Source: JAGOEY01 sp017997515
Lineage (GTDB): Bacteria; Pseudomonadota; Gammaproteobacteria; Burkholderiales; Burkholderiaceae_C
Assembly: GCA_026314275.1 (NCBI GenBank)
Contig: CP111109.1
Coordinates: forward strand, 3,968,001-4,032,000
Length of the DNA stretch: 64,000 bases
Reading direction: 5' to 3'
Below are positions 1 through 8,966 of the stretch, piece by piece; position 1 is the stretch's first letter, and each line of letters begins with the position of its first letter. The position numbers were made by a program, and so were the translations under genes. The notes under the pieces were generated by a model. It saw only the letters and a list, made by a program, of their open reading frames with translations, had not been told where the DNA came from and ran no database searches.

Positions 1-55
1 ATACCAGCGTTGCTGCGCCGGGGTGGGCAAAAGCCAGATCGCGGGTCTGGATCAT
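1..55 (-). CDS. ABC transporter ATP-binding protein, N-terminal fragment (runs off the window)
   Basis: An ATG at 55-53 overlaps the TGA stop of the upstream Fur-family gene in an ATGA arrangement, so the two genes are translationally coupled on the minus strand. The 18 visible residues (MIQTRDLAFAHPGAATLV) match the first strand and A-loop region of ABC ATPases, where an aromatic residue plus PG precedes the Walker A strand. A histidine stands where tyrosine is usual. The rest lies beyond the window edge, so Walker motifs cannot be seen. Coupling to a Fur-type regulator suggests a metal- or oxidative-stress-linked transporter, which is inference only. Confidence 0.5.
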   Translation of the reverse strand, partial: MIQTRDLAFAHPGAATLV

Positions 56-555
56 GGGGCGCTTTGGCTGGCACCCGTAGCGCAGTCCACACACACACCG
101 CGCACCGCAAAGTCCATACTCATGCCCTGGTAACCCAGCGCCTGTAAGGCCTGCAATGCCGACGCGGCGGCGCGCTCCAGGTCCAGCGCATTGGCCTGCA
201 GTGCCCCGGCCAGCGGGCTGTCGCGGTGGCAGCTCTGGCATTCAAAGTGCGGAATGGCATGCACGCTGCTGGGCATGGCCTGGTAACGCCGCACCCGGCT
301 GGCGTCCACCCGGCACAACAGCAGACCGGCCAAAGTGAGCCTGTCGATCAGCCGGTACAGCGTGACCCGGTCCAGCGCCACCCCCGGCGCGTCAGCATCC
401 GCACCCACCAGCGCCGCCTGCAACTGGGCATGGGTGTAGCTGGTATCCGGGTGGGCCAGCAGCCAGCCCAGCACCAGCCGCGCGGCCACGGTGCGTCGCA
501 GCCCGTGGGCGGAGAGCAAGGCGTTGATGGGGTCGGAGGGAAGTTGGGATGCCAT
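52..555 (-). CDS. Fur-family metalloregulator (Zur/Fur-like)
   Basis: This 167-residue protein has the Fur-family layout: an N-terminal winged helix (about residues 15-85, with the recognition stretch DRVTLYRLIDRL, like the V(T/S)TVYR motif of Fur proteins) and a C-terminal dimerisation domain. Two Cys pairs, CQSC near residue 107 and CVDC near residue 155, are the structural zinc site typical of Zur and Fur. Family members repress metal-uptake or efflux genes when loaded with metal. A perfect 10-bp inverted repeat lies 35 bases upstream of the start, so autoregulation is likely. It is coupled by a 4-base overlap to an ABC-transporter gene. The C-terminal domain is poor in histidines, so the metal cannot be assigned; Zur is the best guess. 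Confidence 0.85.
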   Translation of the reverse strand: MASQLPSDPINALLSAHGLRRTVAARLVLGWLLAHPDTSYTHAQLQAALVGADADAPGVALDRVTLYRLIDRLTLAGLLLCRVDASRVRRYQAMPSSVHAIPHFECQSCHRDSPLAGALQANALDLERAAASALQALQALGYQGMSMDFAVRGVCVDCATGASQSAP

Positions 556-589
556 GGCGGAGGGGAACGTCCCGGCTTTCGGAAAGTTA

Positions 590-614
590 AATAATGCAAT
601 CTGGTTGCATTATT
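590..614. promoter_or_regulatory. Palindromic operator, probable Fur/Zur box
   Basis: AATAATGCAA and its exact reverse complement TTGCATTATT are separated by 5 bases. The site sits 35 bases upstream of the Fur-family start codon, in the gap between that gene and msrA. A-T-rich dyads containing ATAATG/CATTAT are typical of Fur-superfamily sites. Autorepression is inferred. Confidence 0.65.
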
Positions 615-687
615 ACCGCAACTGGATGGCGTTTTCTCGGCCGCGTGGCAAATTACATTTCCAGCCCGCCCCCACCGTGCCGCAGCG

Positions 688-1224
688 TCACGGCTTGGCC
701 AGCCGCGCAAAGGTCTTGCGGAACTTCGCCACCTTGGGCGCAGCCACGGCCATGCAGTAACCCTGGTGCGGGTTCTTGGCAAAGAAGTCCTGGTGGTACT
801 CCTCGGCCGGCCAGTAGTTGGTGCGCGGCAGCACCTCGGTCACCACGGGCGCGCCGAACAGCTTGTCCTGGTTGAGCTGGCGTACCAGGTCGTCGGCCAC
901 CTGTTTTTGTGCGGCTGTCTCGTAGTAGATACCGCTGCGGTACTGGGTGCCCACGTCGTTGCCTTGGCGGTTCGGCGTGGTCGGGTCGTGGATAACGAAG
1001 AAGATCTCCAGGATTTCGCCCAAGCTGATCTGTGCCGGGTCGTATTCCAGCTTCACGACCTCGTTGTGCCCGGTGCGGCCCGTGCAGACCTGCTCGTAGG
1101 TGGGTTGCTGCACCTGGCCGTTGCTATAGCCCGATTCGACATCGGTGATGCCGAGCACATTGACAAAAACCGACTCCGTGCACCAAAAGCACCCTCCACC
1201 CAAGGTGATTGTTTCTGTCGTCAT
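688..1224 (-). CDS. msrA: Peptide-methionine (S)-S-oxide reductase
   Basis: This 178-residue cytoplasmic enzyme reduces methionine-S-sulfoxide, free or in proteins, with thioredoxin as the usual reductant. The catalytic motif GCFWC is at about residues 9-13, followed by the family signatures ESGYSNG, GRTGHNE, YDP, FFVIHDPTTPNRQGNDVGTQYRS and the C-terminal YWPAEEYHQDF. The length fits a single-domain MsrA. The start at 1224 (MTTETITL) is preferred over a longer frame because AGGAG lies 6 bases upstream of it. It is divergent from the TetR gene across about 120 bases. Confidence 0.95.
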   Translation of the reverse strand: MTTETITLGGGCFWCTESVFVNVLGITDVESGYSNGQVQQPTYEQVCTGRTGHNEVVKLEYDPAQISLGEILEIFFVIHDPTTPNRQGNDVGTQYRSGIYYETAAQKQVADDLVRQLNQDKLFGAPVVTEVLPRTNYWPAEEYHQDFFAKNPHQGYCMAVAAPKVAKFRKTFARLAKP

Positions 1225-1288
1225 CGTGTTCTCCTGAAAATGAGGGGGTATGTTGGCCCCACTGTACCGGGACACTGCGGCAACCCGC

Positions 1289-1332
1289 TTGACCGTGCCA
1301 CGCGCGCTGGCTTACATTACTAACCAGTCAGT
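1289..1332 (+). promoter_or_regulatory. Promoter and pseudo-palindromic operator of the efflux operon
   Basis: TTGACC at 1289-1294 and TTACAT at 1312-1317, 17 bases apart, are a plausible sigma-70 promoter for the TetR gene. Right after it, ACTAACCAGTCAGT (1319-1332) matches its own reverse complement at 10 of 14 positions. This is the kind of site a TetR repressor would occupy to shut off its own operon. Inferred, not proven. Confidence 0.45.
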
Positions 1333-1345
1333 CATTAAAAAACCC

Positions 1346-2035
1346 GTGCCCAAATCCCTACCCATCCCGCACGACGAAGCTCCCGCCAAACGCGAGCGGC
1401 GCAAGGAGGCGCGCCCGGGGGAGTTGCTGGATGCGGCACTGGATCTGTTTGTGGAAAAAGGCTTTGCCGCCACCCGCTCTGAAGAAGTGGCGGCGCGGGC
1501 CGGTGTATCCAAGGGCACCCTCTTCCTCTATTTCCCGAGCAAGGAAGAGCTTTTTAAAGCGGTGGTGCGTGAAAACATCGTCGGTCGGGTGAACGAAGGG
1601 TTTGCGGAATTACAAACCTTCCAGGGTTCGGCCGCCGAGATGCTGCGGTTTGCGATGCTGGAATGGTGGAACCGCGTGGGGGCCACCAAAGCGTCGGGCA
1701 TCACCAAACTGGTCATGTCGGAAGCCCGCAACTTCCCCGAAATTGCCGACTTCTACCAGCAGGAAGTCATGCTGCCTGGCCGGGCGCTGATCCGCCAGAT
1801 CCTGCAGCGTGGTGTGGACCAGGGTGAATTCCGCCCACTGGACATGGACTACGCGGTGTTCAGCGTGATTGCCCCGATGATTTTCCTGATCATGTGGAAA
1901 CACTCCATGGGCCCCTGCACCGCCGACACCAACCTCGACCCGCTGCGTTTTATCACCAGCCAGGCCGACATTCTTGTGAATGGGGTGCTGCGTGCCCCCG
2001 TCTCTCCATCCTCCCCTGAAAGCCCTGCCCCATGA
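1346..2035 (+). CDS. TetR/AcrR-family repressor of the adjacent RND efflux operon
   Basis: The N-terminal helix-turn-helix is clear: LLDAALDLFVEKGFAATRSEEVAARAGVS, then KGTLFLYFPSKEELF (residues about 25-70 from the GTG start). The C-terminal half is a helical ligand-binding and dimerisation domain. The frame is open upstream to 1250. The GTG at 1346 (VPKSLPIPHDE) is preferred because the upstream part covers a promoter-like and operator-like sequence. Its stop overlaps the start of the adaptor gene (ATGA), so it is the first gene of the efflux operon. It should repress the pump until an efflux substrate binds. The inducer cannot be read from sequence. Confidence 0.9.
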   Translation: MPKSLPIPHDEAPAKRERRKEARPGELLDAALDLFVEKGFAATRSEEVAARAGVSKGTLFLYFPSKEELFKAVVRENIVGRVNEGFAELQTFQGSAAEMLRFAMLEWWNRVGATKASGITKLVMSEARNFPEIADFYQQEVMLPGRALIRQILQRGVDQGEFRPLDMDYAVFSVIAPMIFLIMWKHSMGPCTADTNLDPLRFITSQADILVNGVLRAPVSPSSPESPAP

Positions 2036-3216
2036 AGCGCTGGATCACCTGGGTGCTTGTTGCACTGGTTGTTGCCGTTCTGGCGGGCAGCATCTGGCGT
2101 ACCCTGGCCAACCGCAAACAGCAACAAGCGGCACTGGCCGCCGCCAGCGCCGAGAAGGCCCAGGCCCCCATGGTGCTGACCTCGGACGAGGTGGTGCGCG
2201 CCGGTGTGCAGGCGCTGTCGCTCGGCCTGCCGATTTCGGGCACGCTGCGGTCGGCCAATTCGGCCATGGTCAAGGCGCGTGTGGCGGGCGAACTGCAAGG
2301 CCTCACGGTACGTGAAGGTGACACTGTGCGCGCCGGGCAGGTGCTGGCCCGGGTGGACGCCAGCGAATACCAATCCCGCCTGCGCCAGGCACAGGAGCAA
2401 GCCGATGCCAGCAAAGCGCAGGTGGACATTACCCAGCGCCAGCACGACAACAACACGGCCCTGGTCAAGCAGGGTTTTATTTCCCAAACCGCGCTGGACA
2501 CGTCCAACGCCAGCCTGAACGCCGCCCGCGCCACCCACAAGGCCGCACTGGCTGCCGTGGAAGTCACCCGCAAAACGCTGGACGACACCGTGCTGCGCAG
2601 CCCCATGGACGGCCAGGTGTCGCAGCGGCTAGCCCAGCCGGGTGAACGTGTGGGTGTGGATGCACGTGTGGTCGAAATTGTGGACTTGCGCCGCATGGAG
2701 ATGGAAGCGGCCCTGGCCGCTGCCGACTCCCTGAACGTGCGTGTGGGCCAGACCGCCACCCTGCAGGTCGAAGGCAGCCCCGAGCCCTTCGATGCGCGTG
2801 TGGTGCGCATCAGCCCCAGCGCGCAGACTGGCAGCCGCAGCGTGTTGGCCTACCTCGGCATCGACAACCCGGGCGGGCTGCGCAACGGCCTGTTTGCACA
2901 GGGACAACTTAACACCGGCCAGACCACCACCCTGGCGGTGCCGCTGGACACCGTGCGCACCGACAAACCCGCGCCGTATGTACAAACCGTGCAAGACGGC
3001 AAGGTAGTGCATGTGCCAGTGGTGACGGGCGCACGGGGTGAGGTGCAGGGTGACACATGGGTGGCGGTGACCGGGCTGACTGACGGTGCGACGGTGTTGC
3101 GCGGCAGTGTGGGCAGCTTGCGTGAAGGTACGGCGGTGGCTGTGGCCCCTGGCCTTACGCCCCAGGGCCCGGCCTCGGTGCCCGCCCCTGCCGCAACCGC
3201 ATCTGCGGCACCTTAA
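2032..3216 (+). CDS. RND efflux periplasmic adaptor (HlyD/AcrA-type membrane fusion protein)
   Basis: This 394-residue protein bridges the inner-membrane pump to the outer-membrane channel. An N-terminal hydrophobic anchor (residues 4-24, WITWVLVALVVAVLAGSIW) is followed by half a lipoyl domain (GELQGLTVREGDTVRAGQVLARVD), a coiled-coil hairpin with QAQEQADASKAQ repeats (about residues 115-185), and the return lipoyl half (VLRSPMDGQVSQRLAQPGE). A beta-barrel domain and a membrane-proximal domain complete it. There is no lipobox cysteine, so it is anchored by the transmembrane helix. It overlaps the TetR gene by 4 bases and is 24 bases ahead of the RND gene. The C-terminal tail is rich in Ala, Pro and Thr. 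Confidence 0.93.
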   Translation: MKRWITWVLVALVVAVLAGSIWRTLANRKQQQAALAAASAEKAQAPMVLTSDEVVRAGVQALSLGLPISGTLRSANSAMVKARVAGELQGLTVREGDTVRAGQVLARVDASEYQSRLRQAQEQADASKAQVDITQRQHDNNTALVKQGFISQTALDTSNASLNAARATHKAALAAVEVTRKTLDDTVLRSPMDGQVSQRLAQPGERVGVDARVVEIVDLRRMEMEAALAAADSLNVRVGQTATLQVEGSPEPFDARVVRISPSAQTGSRSVLAYLGIDNPGGLRNGLFAQGQLNTGQTTTLAVPLDTVRTDKPAPYVQTVQDGKVVHVPVVTGARGEVQGDTWVAVTGLTDGATVLRGSVGSLREGTAVAVAPGLTPQGPASVPAPAATASAAP

Positions 3217-3240
3217 GCCTGCGCACAGGAAGTCACTGCT

Positions 3241-6200
3241 ATGTGGTTCACCCAAGTCAGCCTGCGCAACCCGGTGTTTGCCACGATGGTGATGCTCGCC
3301 TTTGTGGTGCTGGGCCTGTTCTCGTACCAGCGCCTGAAGGTCGACCAATTCCCCAACATCGACTTCCCCGTGGTGGTGGTGACAGCGGACTACCCCGGTG
3401 CTTCGCCCGAAATTGTCGAGAGTGAAGTCACCAAGAAGCTCGAAGAAGGCGTCAACTCCATTGCCGGGATCAACAGCCTGACCTCACGCAGCTACGAAGG
3501 TGCATCCGTAGTCATCATTGAATTCCATCTGCACATCGATGGCCGCAAAGCCGCTGAAGACGTGCGCGAAAAAGTGGCCTCCGTGCGCCCGCTGCTGCGC
3601 ACTGAAGTGAAAGAGCCCCGTGTACTGCGGTTTGACCCGTCCAGCCGCGCTGTCTGGTCGGTGGCTGTCATGCCCGACGCCAGCAAAGGCAAAGCCCCCA
3701 GCGCCGTCGAGCTGACCAACTGGGCCGACCAGGTGCTGAAAAAGCGTCTGGAAAACGTGCGCGGCGTGGGCTCCATCAGCCTGGTGGGCGGTACACGCCG
3801 CGAAATCAACACCTACCTGAACCCGCAGGCGCTCGAAGCCTATGGCATCACCGCCGACCAGGTGGCCAATGCCGTGCGCAACGAAAACCAGGAGTTGCCG
3901 CTGGGCACCATCCGCTCACCGCAGCAAGAACGTGTGGTGCAAATCGACGCACGTATGCAGCGGCCCGAAGACTTCAGCCGCATCATCGTCACCCGCAAAA
4001 ACGGCACCGCCGTCACGCTGGGCCAACTGGCCAACGTGAACGACGGCGCACAAGAGATCGACAGCCTGGCGCTGCGCAACGGCGAACGCACGCTGCTGCT
4101 GTCGGTGCAGAAGTCTCAGGACGAAAACACCATCGAAGTGGTGGATGGCTTGGCGCGGGCCATTGCTGCCATCCAGCCCGAGCTGCCGCCCGGCGTGCGG
4201 CTGGAGCCGATTCTGGACGCGTCCCGCCCCATCCGGGTGGCGGTGGACAACGTGCGCCGCACACTGATCGAAGGTGCTGTGCTCACCGTGCTGATCGTGT
4301 TCCTGTTCCTGAACTCGTGGCGCTCCACGGTCATCACCGGGCTTACGCTACCGATTGCGCTGATCGGCACGTTCTTCTTCATGGACATTTTTGGCTTCAC
4401 CATCAACATGATCACGCTGATGGCGCTGAGTCTGTGTGTCGGTTTGCTGATCGACGACGCGATTGTGGTGCGCGAGAACATCGTGCGCCACATCCAGATG
4501 GGCAAAGCCCCCTACCGCGCCGCGCTGGAAGGCACGCAGGAAATTGGCATGGCCGTGCTCGCCACCACCTTGTCCATCGTGGCGGTGTTTTTACCCATTG
4601 GTTTTATGGGCGGCATCATTGGTAAGTTCTTCCACGAGTTCGGGCTGACCATCGTGGCAGCGGTGCTGATCTCGATGTTTGTGAGCTTCACACTCGACCC
4701 GATGATGTCCAGCATCTGGCACGACCCGGCCATCGACAGCCATGGGAAAAACCGCGCCCCGGTCAGCTTCTACGACAAGACGATTGGCCGCGTGACCGGC
4801 TGGTTTGACCGCGCCACCGAGTCGCTGGCCGAGGGCTACCAGAAGATCCTGCGCTGGTCGCTGGTGCACAAGATCGCCACCGTGTTGCTCGCCATCGTGA
4901 TTTTTGTGGCCAGTATTTTTATGGTGCCGCTGCTGGGCACGGAGTTTGTGCCCAAGGCCGACTTTTCAGAAACCAGCATCAACTTCTACACACCCATGGG
5001 TTCGTCGCTGGAGCTGACCGAAACCAAGGCCCGCCAGGTGGACACCATCCTGCGCGAGCTGCCCGAGGTGCGTTACACCCTGACCACCATCAACACCGGC
5101 AACGCCGCCGGAAAGAACTACGCCAACGTCTATGTGCGGCTGGTGGACCGGCGCGACCGCCAGCGCAGTGTGGACGAGATGTCGGGTGTGTTGCGCCAGC
5201 GCCTGCAGCAGGTGCCCGGCATCACGGTGACCCATGTGGGCCTGCTGGACTCGGTGGGTGGCGGTAAACAGGTGGAGTTTTCCTTGCAAGGGCAAGACCT
5301 GCAGGAACTCGAACGCCTGACAGCCCAGGTCACCGAAAAAATCCGCCCCATCCCCGGCCTGGTGGACCTGGACACCAGCATGAAGGCGCGCAAACCCACC
5401 ATTGCCGTGGACATCCACCGCGAAGTGGCGTCCGACCTGGGCCTGAGTGTGGCGCAGCTGGGCGCATCGCTGCGCACGTTGATTGCAGGTCAGACTGTAG
5501 GCACCTGGCGTGCACCCGACGACCAGACCTACGACGTGAACGTGCGCCTGGCCCCTGGCGCCCGCAACACACCGCAGGATCTGGAGCGTTTGCCGTTCTC
5601 GGTGGCGGGCAGCGACGGCAGCACCCGTGTTGTCAAACTCAACCAGGTGGCCACCGTGCGTGAATCCACCGGCCCCAACCAGATCAACCGGCGCGACATG
5701 ACCCGCGAGGTGGCCATCAACGCCAATGTGTACAACCGCTCCGCAGGCGAAGTGTCGGGCGACATCCGCAAAGTGCTGGACGGCATCACCTTCCCGCCTG
5801 GCTACCGCTACCAGTTCAGCGGCTCGGCCAAAAACATGGCGGAATCGTTCAGCTACGCGTTATCGGCACTGGCCCTGGCCATCGTGTTTATTTACATGAT
5901 CCTGGCGAGCCAGTTCAAGAGTTTCCTGCAACCCCTGGCGCTGATGACCGCCCTGCCTTTGACGCTGATTGGTGTGGTGCTGGCGCTGCTGATGTTTGGC
6001 TCCACCCTGTCGATGTTCTCCATCATTGGGGTGGTGATGCTGATGGGCCTGGTCACCAAAAACGCCATTTTGCTGGTGGACTTTGCCAACCGCGCCCGCG
6101 CAGGAGTGGTGGCGGAAGACGGCACCATGCTGGAGCCCGGCATTGGCCGCACCGACGCCCTGCTGCTGGCCGCCCGCGTGCGGCTGCGCCCCATTTTGAT

Positions 6201-6426
6201 GACCACCCTGGCCATGATTTTTGGCATGGTGCCGCTGGCGTTTGCCCTGACCGAGGGCTCGGAACAACGCGCACCCATGGGCCAGGCGGTCATTGGCGGG
6301 GTCATCACCTCCTCACTTTTGACGCTGGTGGTGGTGCCGGTGGTGTACTGCTACATGGACGACCTGGCGCGCTGGTTCAAGCGCCGGTTCGGTTCACGCG
6401 GTGAAAACCCTGAGCCGCCCCTCTAA
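3241..6426 (+). CDS. RND multidrug efflux permease (AcrB/MdtB-like)
   Basis: This 1,061-residue inner-membrane proton/drug antiporter has full family length. Helix TM1 lies at residues 11-30. Two large periplasmic loops (about 35-335 and 560-865) alternate with two sets of helices. The proton-relay aspartates are present in GLLIDDAIVVRENIVRH (TM4), and the matching C-terminal motif is GLVTKNAILLVDFANRAR. GFMGGIIGKFFHEFG marks the loop after TM6. A ribosome-binding site (CAGGAAG) precedes the ATG. It forms a tripartite pump with the adaptor just upstream and, by context, the TolC-type channel at 7599. Substrate is unknown; multidrug or solvent efflux is the family norm. Confidence 0.95.
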   Translation: MWFTQVSLRNPVFATMVMLAFVVLGLFSYQRLKVDQFPNIDFPVVVVTADYPGASPEIVESEVTKKLEEGVNSIAGINSLTSRSYEGASVVIIEFHLHIDGRKAAEDVREKVASVRPLLRTEVKEPRVLRFDPSSRAVWSVAVMPDASKGKAPSAVELTNWADQVLKKRLENVRGVGSISLVGGTRREINTYLNPQALEAYGITADQVANAVRNENQELPLGTIRSPQQERVVQIDARMQRPEDFSRIIVTRKNGTAVTLGQLANVNDGAQEIDSLALRNGERTLLLSVQKSQDENTIEVVDGLARAIAAIQPELPPGVRLEPILDASRPIRVAVDNVRRTLIEGAVLTVLIVFLFLNSWRSTVITGLTLPIALIGTFFFMDIFGFTINMITLMALSLCVGLLIDDAIVVRENIVRHIQMGKAPYRAALEGTQEIGMAVLATTLSIVAVFLPIGFMGGIIGKFFHEFGLTIVAAVLISMFVSFTLDPMMSSIWHDPAIDSHGKNRAPVSFYDKTIGRVTGWFDRATESLAEGYQKILRWSLVHKIATVLLAIVIFVASIFMVPLLGTEFVPKADFSETSINFYTPMGSSLELTETKARQVDTILRELPEVRYTLTTINTGNAAGKNYANVYVRLVDRRDRQRSVDEMSGVLRQRLQQVPGITVTHVGLLDSVGGGKQVEFSLQGQDLQELERLTAQVTEKIRPIPGLVDLDTSMKARKPTIAVDIHREVASDLGLSVAQLGASLRTLIAGQTVGTWRAPDDQTYDVNVRLAPGARNTPQDLERLPFSVAGSDGSTRVVKLNQVATVRESTGPNQINRRDMTREVAINANVYNRSAGEVSGDIRKVLDGITFPPGYRYQFSGSAKNMAESFSYALSALALAIVFIYMILASQFKSFLQPLALMTALPLTLIGVVLALLMFGSTLSMFSIIGVVMLMGLVTKNAILLVDFANRARAGVVAEDGTMLEPGIGRTDALLLAARVRLRPILMTTLAMIFGMVPLAFALTEGSEQRAPMGQAVIGGVITSSLLTLVVVPVVYCYMDDLARWFKRRFGSRGENPEPPL

Positions 6427-6477
6427 AATCCAGGCTTGTCTGCATCCCCACGCCCCTGAAATCCGGAGAAATCCCCC

Positions 6478-7179
6478 ATGAGTTTGCCCCTGAACACCAC
6501 CAACCCGTCTACCGATCCCGCCGACATCGCGCGCTACCACATGGTTGAGCAGCAAATTCGCCCCTGGAACGTGCAGGAGCCCGAAATCCTGGCCCTGCTG
6601 GGCAGCATGCGCCGCGAAGATTTTGTGCCCGCTGCCTACCGCAGCATGGCCTTCACCGACATGGAAATCCCGCTGCGCGAGGGCGTCCAGATCGAGGGCC
6701 AGTGCATGCTGGCACCCCGCGTTGAAGCCCGTACGCTGCACGACCTGCACATCCAGCCGCATGAGACCGTGCTGGAAGTTGGCACCGGCTCGGGCTTTAT
6801 GGCCGCCCTGCTGGCGCGGCGCGCGCGCAGCGTGTTGTCACTTGAAATCGAACCGGCACTGGCCAACATCGCGCGCAGCAACCTGGCTGCGGCAGGTATC
6901 CACAACGCCGAGGTGCGGGTGGCCGACGGTGCACGGGATGCTGCGGCCCCTGGCACGTTTGACGTGATTGTGCTCAGCGGCTCGGTGGCCACCGTGCCGC
7001 CCGCGCTGCTGGAGCAGATCAAGCCCGGTGGCCGCTTGTTCGCCGTGGTGGGCAGCGGCCCCATGATGCGCGCCACCATCATCACCCGCAAAAATACAGG
7101 CCTCGAAACCGCCCAGCCCTGGGACACCGTGGTGCCGCGCCTGCTGAACTTCGCCGAGCTGCCCCAGTTCGAATTCTGA
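6478..7179 (+). CDS. Protein-L-isoaspartate O-methyltransferase-family protein
   Basis: This 233-residue class I SAM-dependent methyltransferase has the Pcm-like fold: motif I is VLEVGTGSGFMAALLA (about residue 97), followed by the acidic strand LSLEIEP. The N-terminal MVEQQIRPW and REDFVPAAYRSMAFTD match Pcm proteins, whose job is repair of isoaspartyl damage. The catalytic-loop region reads REGVQIEGQCMLAPR, where canonical Pcm proteins have a GQTIS-type loop, so this subfamily may act on something else. GGAGAA sits 7 bases before the ATG. It lies between the pump and the TolC gene in the same direction, with a 51-base gap after the pump gene. Confidence 0.85.
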   Translation: MSLPLNTTNPSTDPADIARYHMVEQQIRPWNVQEPEILALLGSMRREDFVPAAYRSMAFTDMEIPLREGVQIEGQCMLAPRVEARTLHDLHIQPHETVLEVGTGSGFMAALLARRARSVLSLEIEPALANIARSNLAAAGIHNAEVRVADGARDAAAPGTFDVIVLSGSVATVPPALLEQIKPGGRLFAVVGSGPMMRATIITRKNTGLETAQPWDTVVPRLLNFAELPQFEF

Positions 7180-7210
7180 GATAAAAACACCTTAGTGCAC
7201 CGGAACAAGC

Positions 7211-7552
7211 ATGGTTTTGCAATTGCGCCCCTCCGATCTGGCCGCCTGGCTGAAGTCCCTGCCCGCAGATGCCAAGCCTGTGGTACTGGATGTGCGCGAA
7301 CCCTGGGAGCTGCAAACCGCCAGCATCACACCCGACGGGTTTACGCTGGTGGCCATTCCGATGAACGAGATTCCAGCACGGCTGGCCGAGCTGGACGACA
7401 CCCAACCACTGGCCTGCCTGTGCCACCACGGTGCACGCAGCCAGCGTGTGGCGCTGTTTCTGGAGCACAACGGGTTTTCACAGCTGGTCAACATTGCTGG
7501 CGGCATTAACGCCTGGTCTGCCGAGCTAGACCCGGCTGTGCCGCGGTACTGA
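7211..7552 (+). CDS. Rhodanese-like domain protein (sulfurtransferase)
   Basis: This 113-residue single-domain rhodanese resembles GlpE in size. The CH2A-type motif VVLDVREPWE occurs near residue 25, and the active-site loop starting at Cys is CHHGARSQ near residue 80. The likely role is sulfane-sulfur transfer or thiol redox signalling in the cytosol. It lies 31 bases after the Pcm-like gene and 46 bases before the TolC gene, so co-transcription is likely. The small loop size argues against phosphatase activity of the Cdc25 type. Confidence 0.9.
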   Translation: MVLQLRPSDLAAWLKSLPADAKPVVLDVREPWELQTASITPDGFTLVAIPMNEIPARLAELDDTQPLACLCHHGARSQRVALFLEHNGFSQLVNIAGGINAWSAELDPAVPRY

Positions 7553-7598
7553 CACCTGTCTTTTAGCCCTCCTCTGCTGCTCCACTAGGAAGTTCTCC

Positions 7599-8933
7599 AT
7601 GCATTCGTTCCGGCCCCTGCCCCTGTCATTCGCCTGCGCATTGGCCGTGGGTGCCACCGTGGCAGGCCCCGCACACGCGCAAAACCTGCAGCAGGTGTAC
7701 GACCTGGCGCGTGCGTACGACAGCAGCTTCCAGTCGGTCCAGGCGCAGTACGACGCCGCCGTGAGCCGCGCGGAGCAGGCACGGGCTGGCCTGTTGCCCA
7801 GTGCCGGCCTGACCGCCGGTGTCTCACGGGCCAACAACGAAAACACCAACCCTGCCGTGACACGCAACGTCACCACCCAGAACATGGGCATCAGCGCGTC
7901 GCAGCCGCTATACCGCCCGGCCAACCGCATCACGTTCGAGCAAGGCCAGCGTGGCATCGCCATTGCGCAGTCGCAGCTCGACGCTGCCGCGCAGGACCTG
8001 ACGGTGCGGGTGAGCCAAGCCTACTTCGACACACTGGCGGCGCAGGACACACTCACCGTGGTGCGTGCGCAAAAATCTGCCGTGGCCGAACAACTGGCAT
8101 CGGCCAAACGCAACTTCGAGGTCGGCACCTCCACCATCACCGATGCGCGCGAAGCCCAGGCCCGCTACGACCTGGTCACTGCCCAGGAGATTGCGGCCGA
8201 AAACGACCTGCAGGTCAAAAAGCTGACGCTGGACCAGCTGGTGGGGCAAAGCGGCATCCAGCCGCGCCCGCTTGCACTGCCCGTCACCCTGCCCTCCGTG
8301 CTGCCCACCAATGTTGGTGCCTGGGTGGACCAGTCCGAAGCCCACCAGCCGCAGATCCAGCAAGCCATGCTGGCGCTGGACGTGGCCCGGCTGGAGACCC
8401 GCAAGGCCGAAACCGGCCACCTGCCCACCGTGGATCTGACCGCCAGCTACGGCAAGGCCCGTTACCCGGACGGCACGGCCACCGCCCTTCCTCCCACACG
8501 CACCAACAACGCCAGTGTGGGTGTGGCGCTGAACCTGCCGCTGTTTGCCGGTTTTGCCACCCAGAACCGCATCCGCGAAACCCTGTCACTCGAACAAAAA
8601 GCCGAAGCCGACCTGCAAACCGTGCGCCGCAACGTGGCACAAGCCGTGCGGGCCTCGTATTTCGGCATCGTCTCGGCCACCGGCCAGACCAAGGCCCTCG
8701 AAGCCGCCGAAGCCTCCAGCCAAAGTGCACTCGACGCCAACCGCCTGGGTTACCAGGTGGGTGTGCGTATCAACATCGACGTGCTCAACGCCCAAAGCCA
8801 GCTGTTCCAGACCAAACGCGACCTGGCACTGGCGCGTTACAACGTTCTGGTGGGCAACCTGAAGCTGCGCCAGGCGGCCGGTGTGCTCACGCCGCAGGAC
8901 CTGCAGACGGTCAACGCCTTGCTGGTGCCTTGA
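7599..8933 (+). CDS. TolC-family outer-membrane efflux channel
   Basis: A 444-residue protein with a signal peptide (residues 1-28, cleavage after PAHA-Q). Two repeats of long amphipathic helices follow. The first OEP repeat starts at LQQVYDLARAYDSSFQSVQAQYDAAVSRAEQARAG, with the typical AQAQYDLVTAQ-type helix after the conserved FEVGTSTITDAREAQARYDL. The second repeat has QSALDANRLGYQVGVRINIDVLNAQSQLFQTKRDL. This is the trimeric alpha-barrel duct expected to complete the RND pump encoded upstream; it may also serve other exporters. Confidence 0.94.
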   Translation: MHSFRPLPLSFACALAVGATVAGPAHAQNLQQVYDLARAYDSSFQSVQAQYDAAVSRAEQARAGLLPSAGLTAGVSRANNENTNPAVTRNVTTQNMGISASQPLYRPANRITFEQGQRGIAIAQSQLDAAAQDLTVRVSQAYFDTLAAQDTLTVVRAQKSAVAEQLASAKRNFEVGTSTITDAREAQARYDLVTAQEIAAENDLQVKKLTLDQLVGQSGIQPRPLALPVTLPSVLPTNVGAWVDQSEAHQPQIQQAMLALDVARLETRKAETGHLPTVDLTASYGKARYPDGTATALPPTRTNNASVGVALNLPLFAGFATQNRIRETLSLEQKAEADLQTVRRNVAQAVRASYFGIVSATGQTKALEAAEASSQSALDANRLGYQVGVRINIDVLNAQSQLFQTKRDLALARYNVLVGNLKLRQAAGVLTPQDLQTVNALLVP

Positions 8934-8966
8934 GAAGCTCGGCGGGGCCGATTCCACAAAACCAGC

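Noticed and set aside
1250..1345. Longer N-terminus for the TetR protein
   Set aside because: The extra 32 codons cover the likely promoter and operator and do not resemble TetR N-termini.
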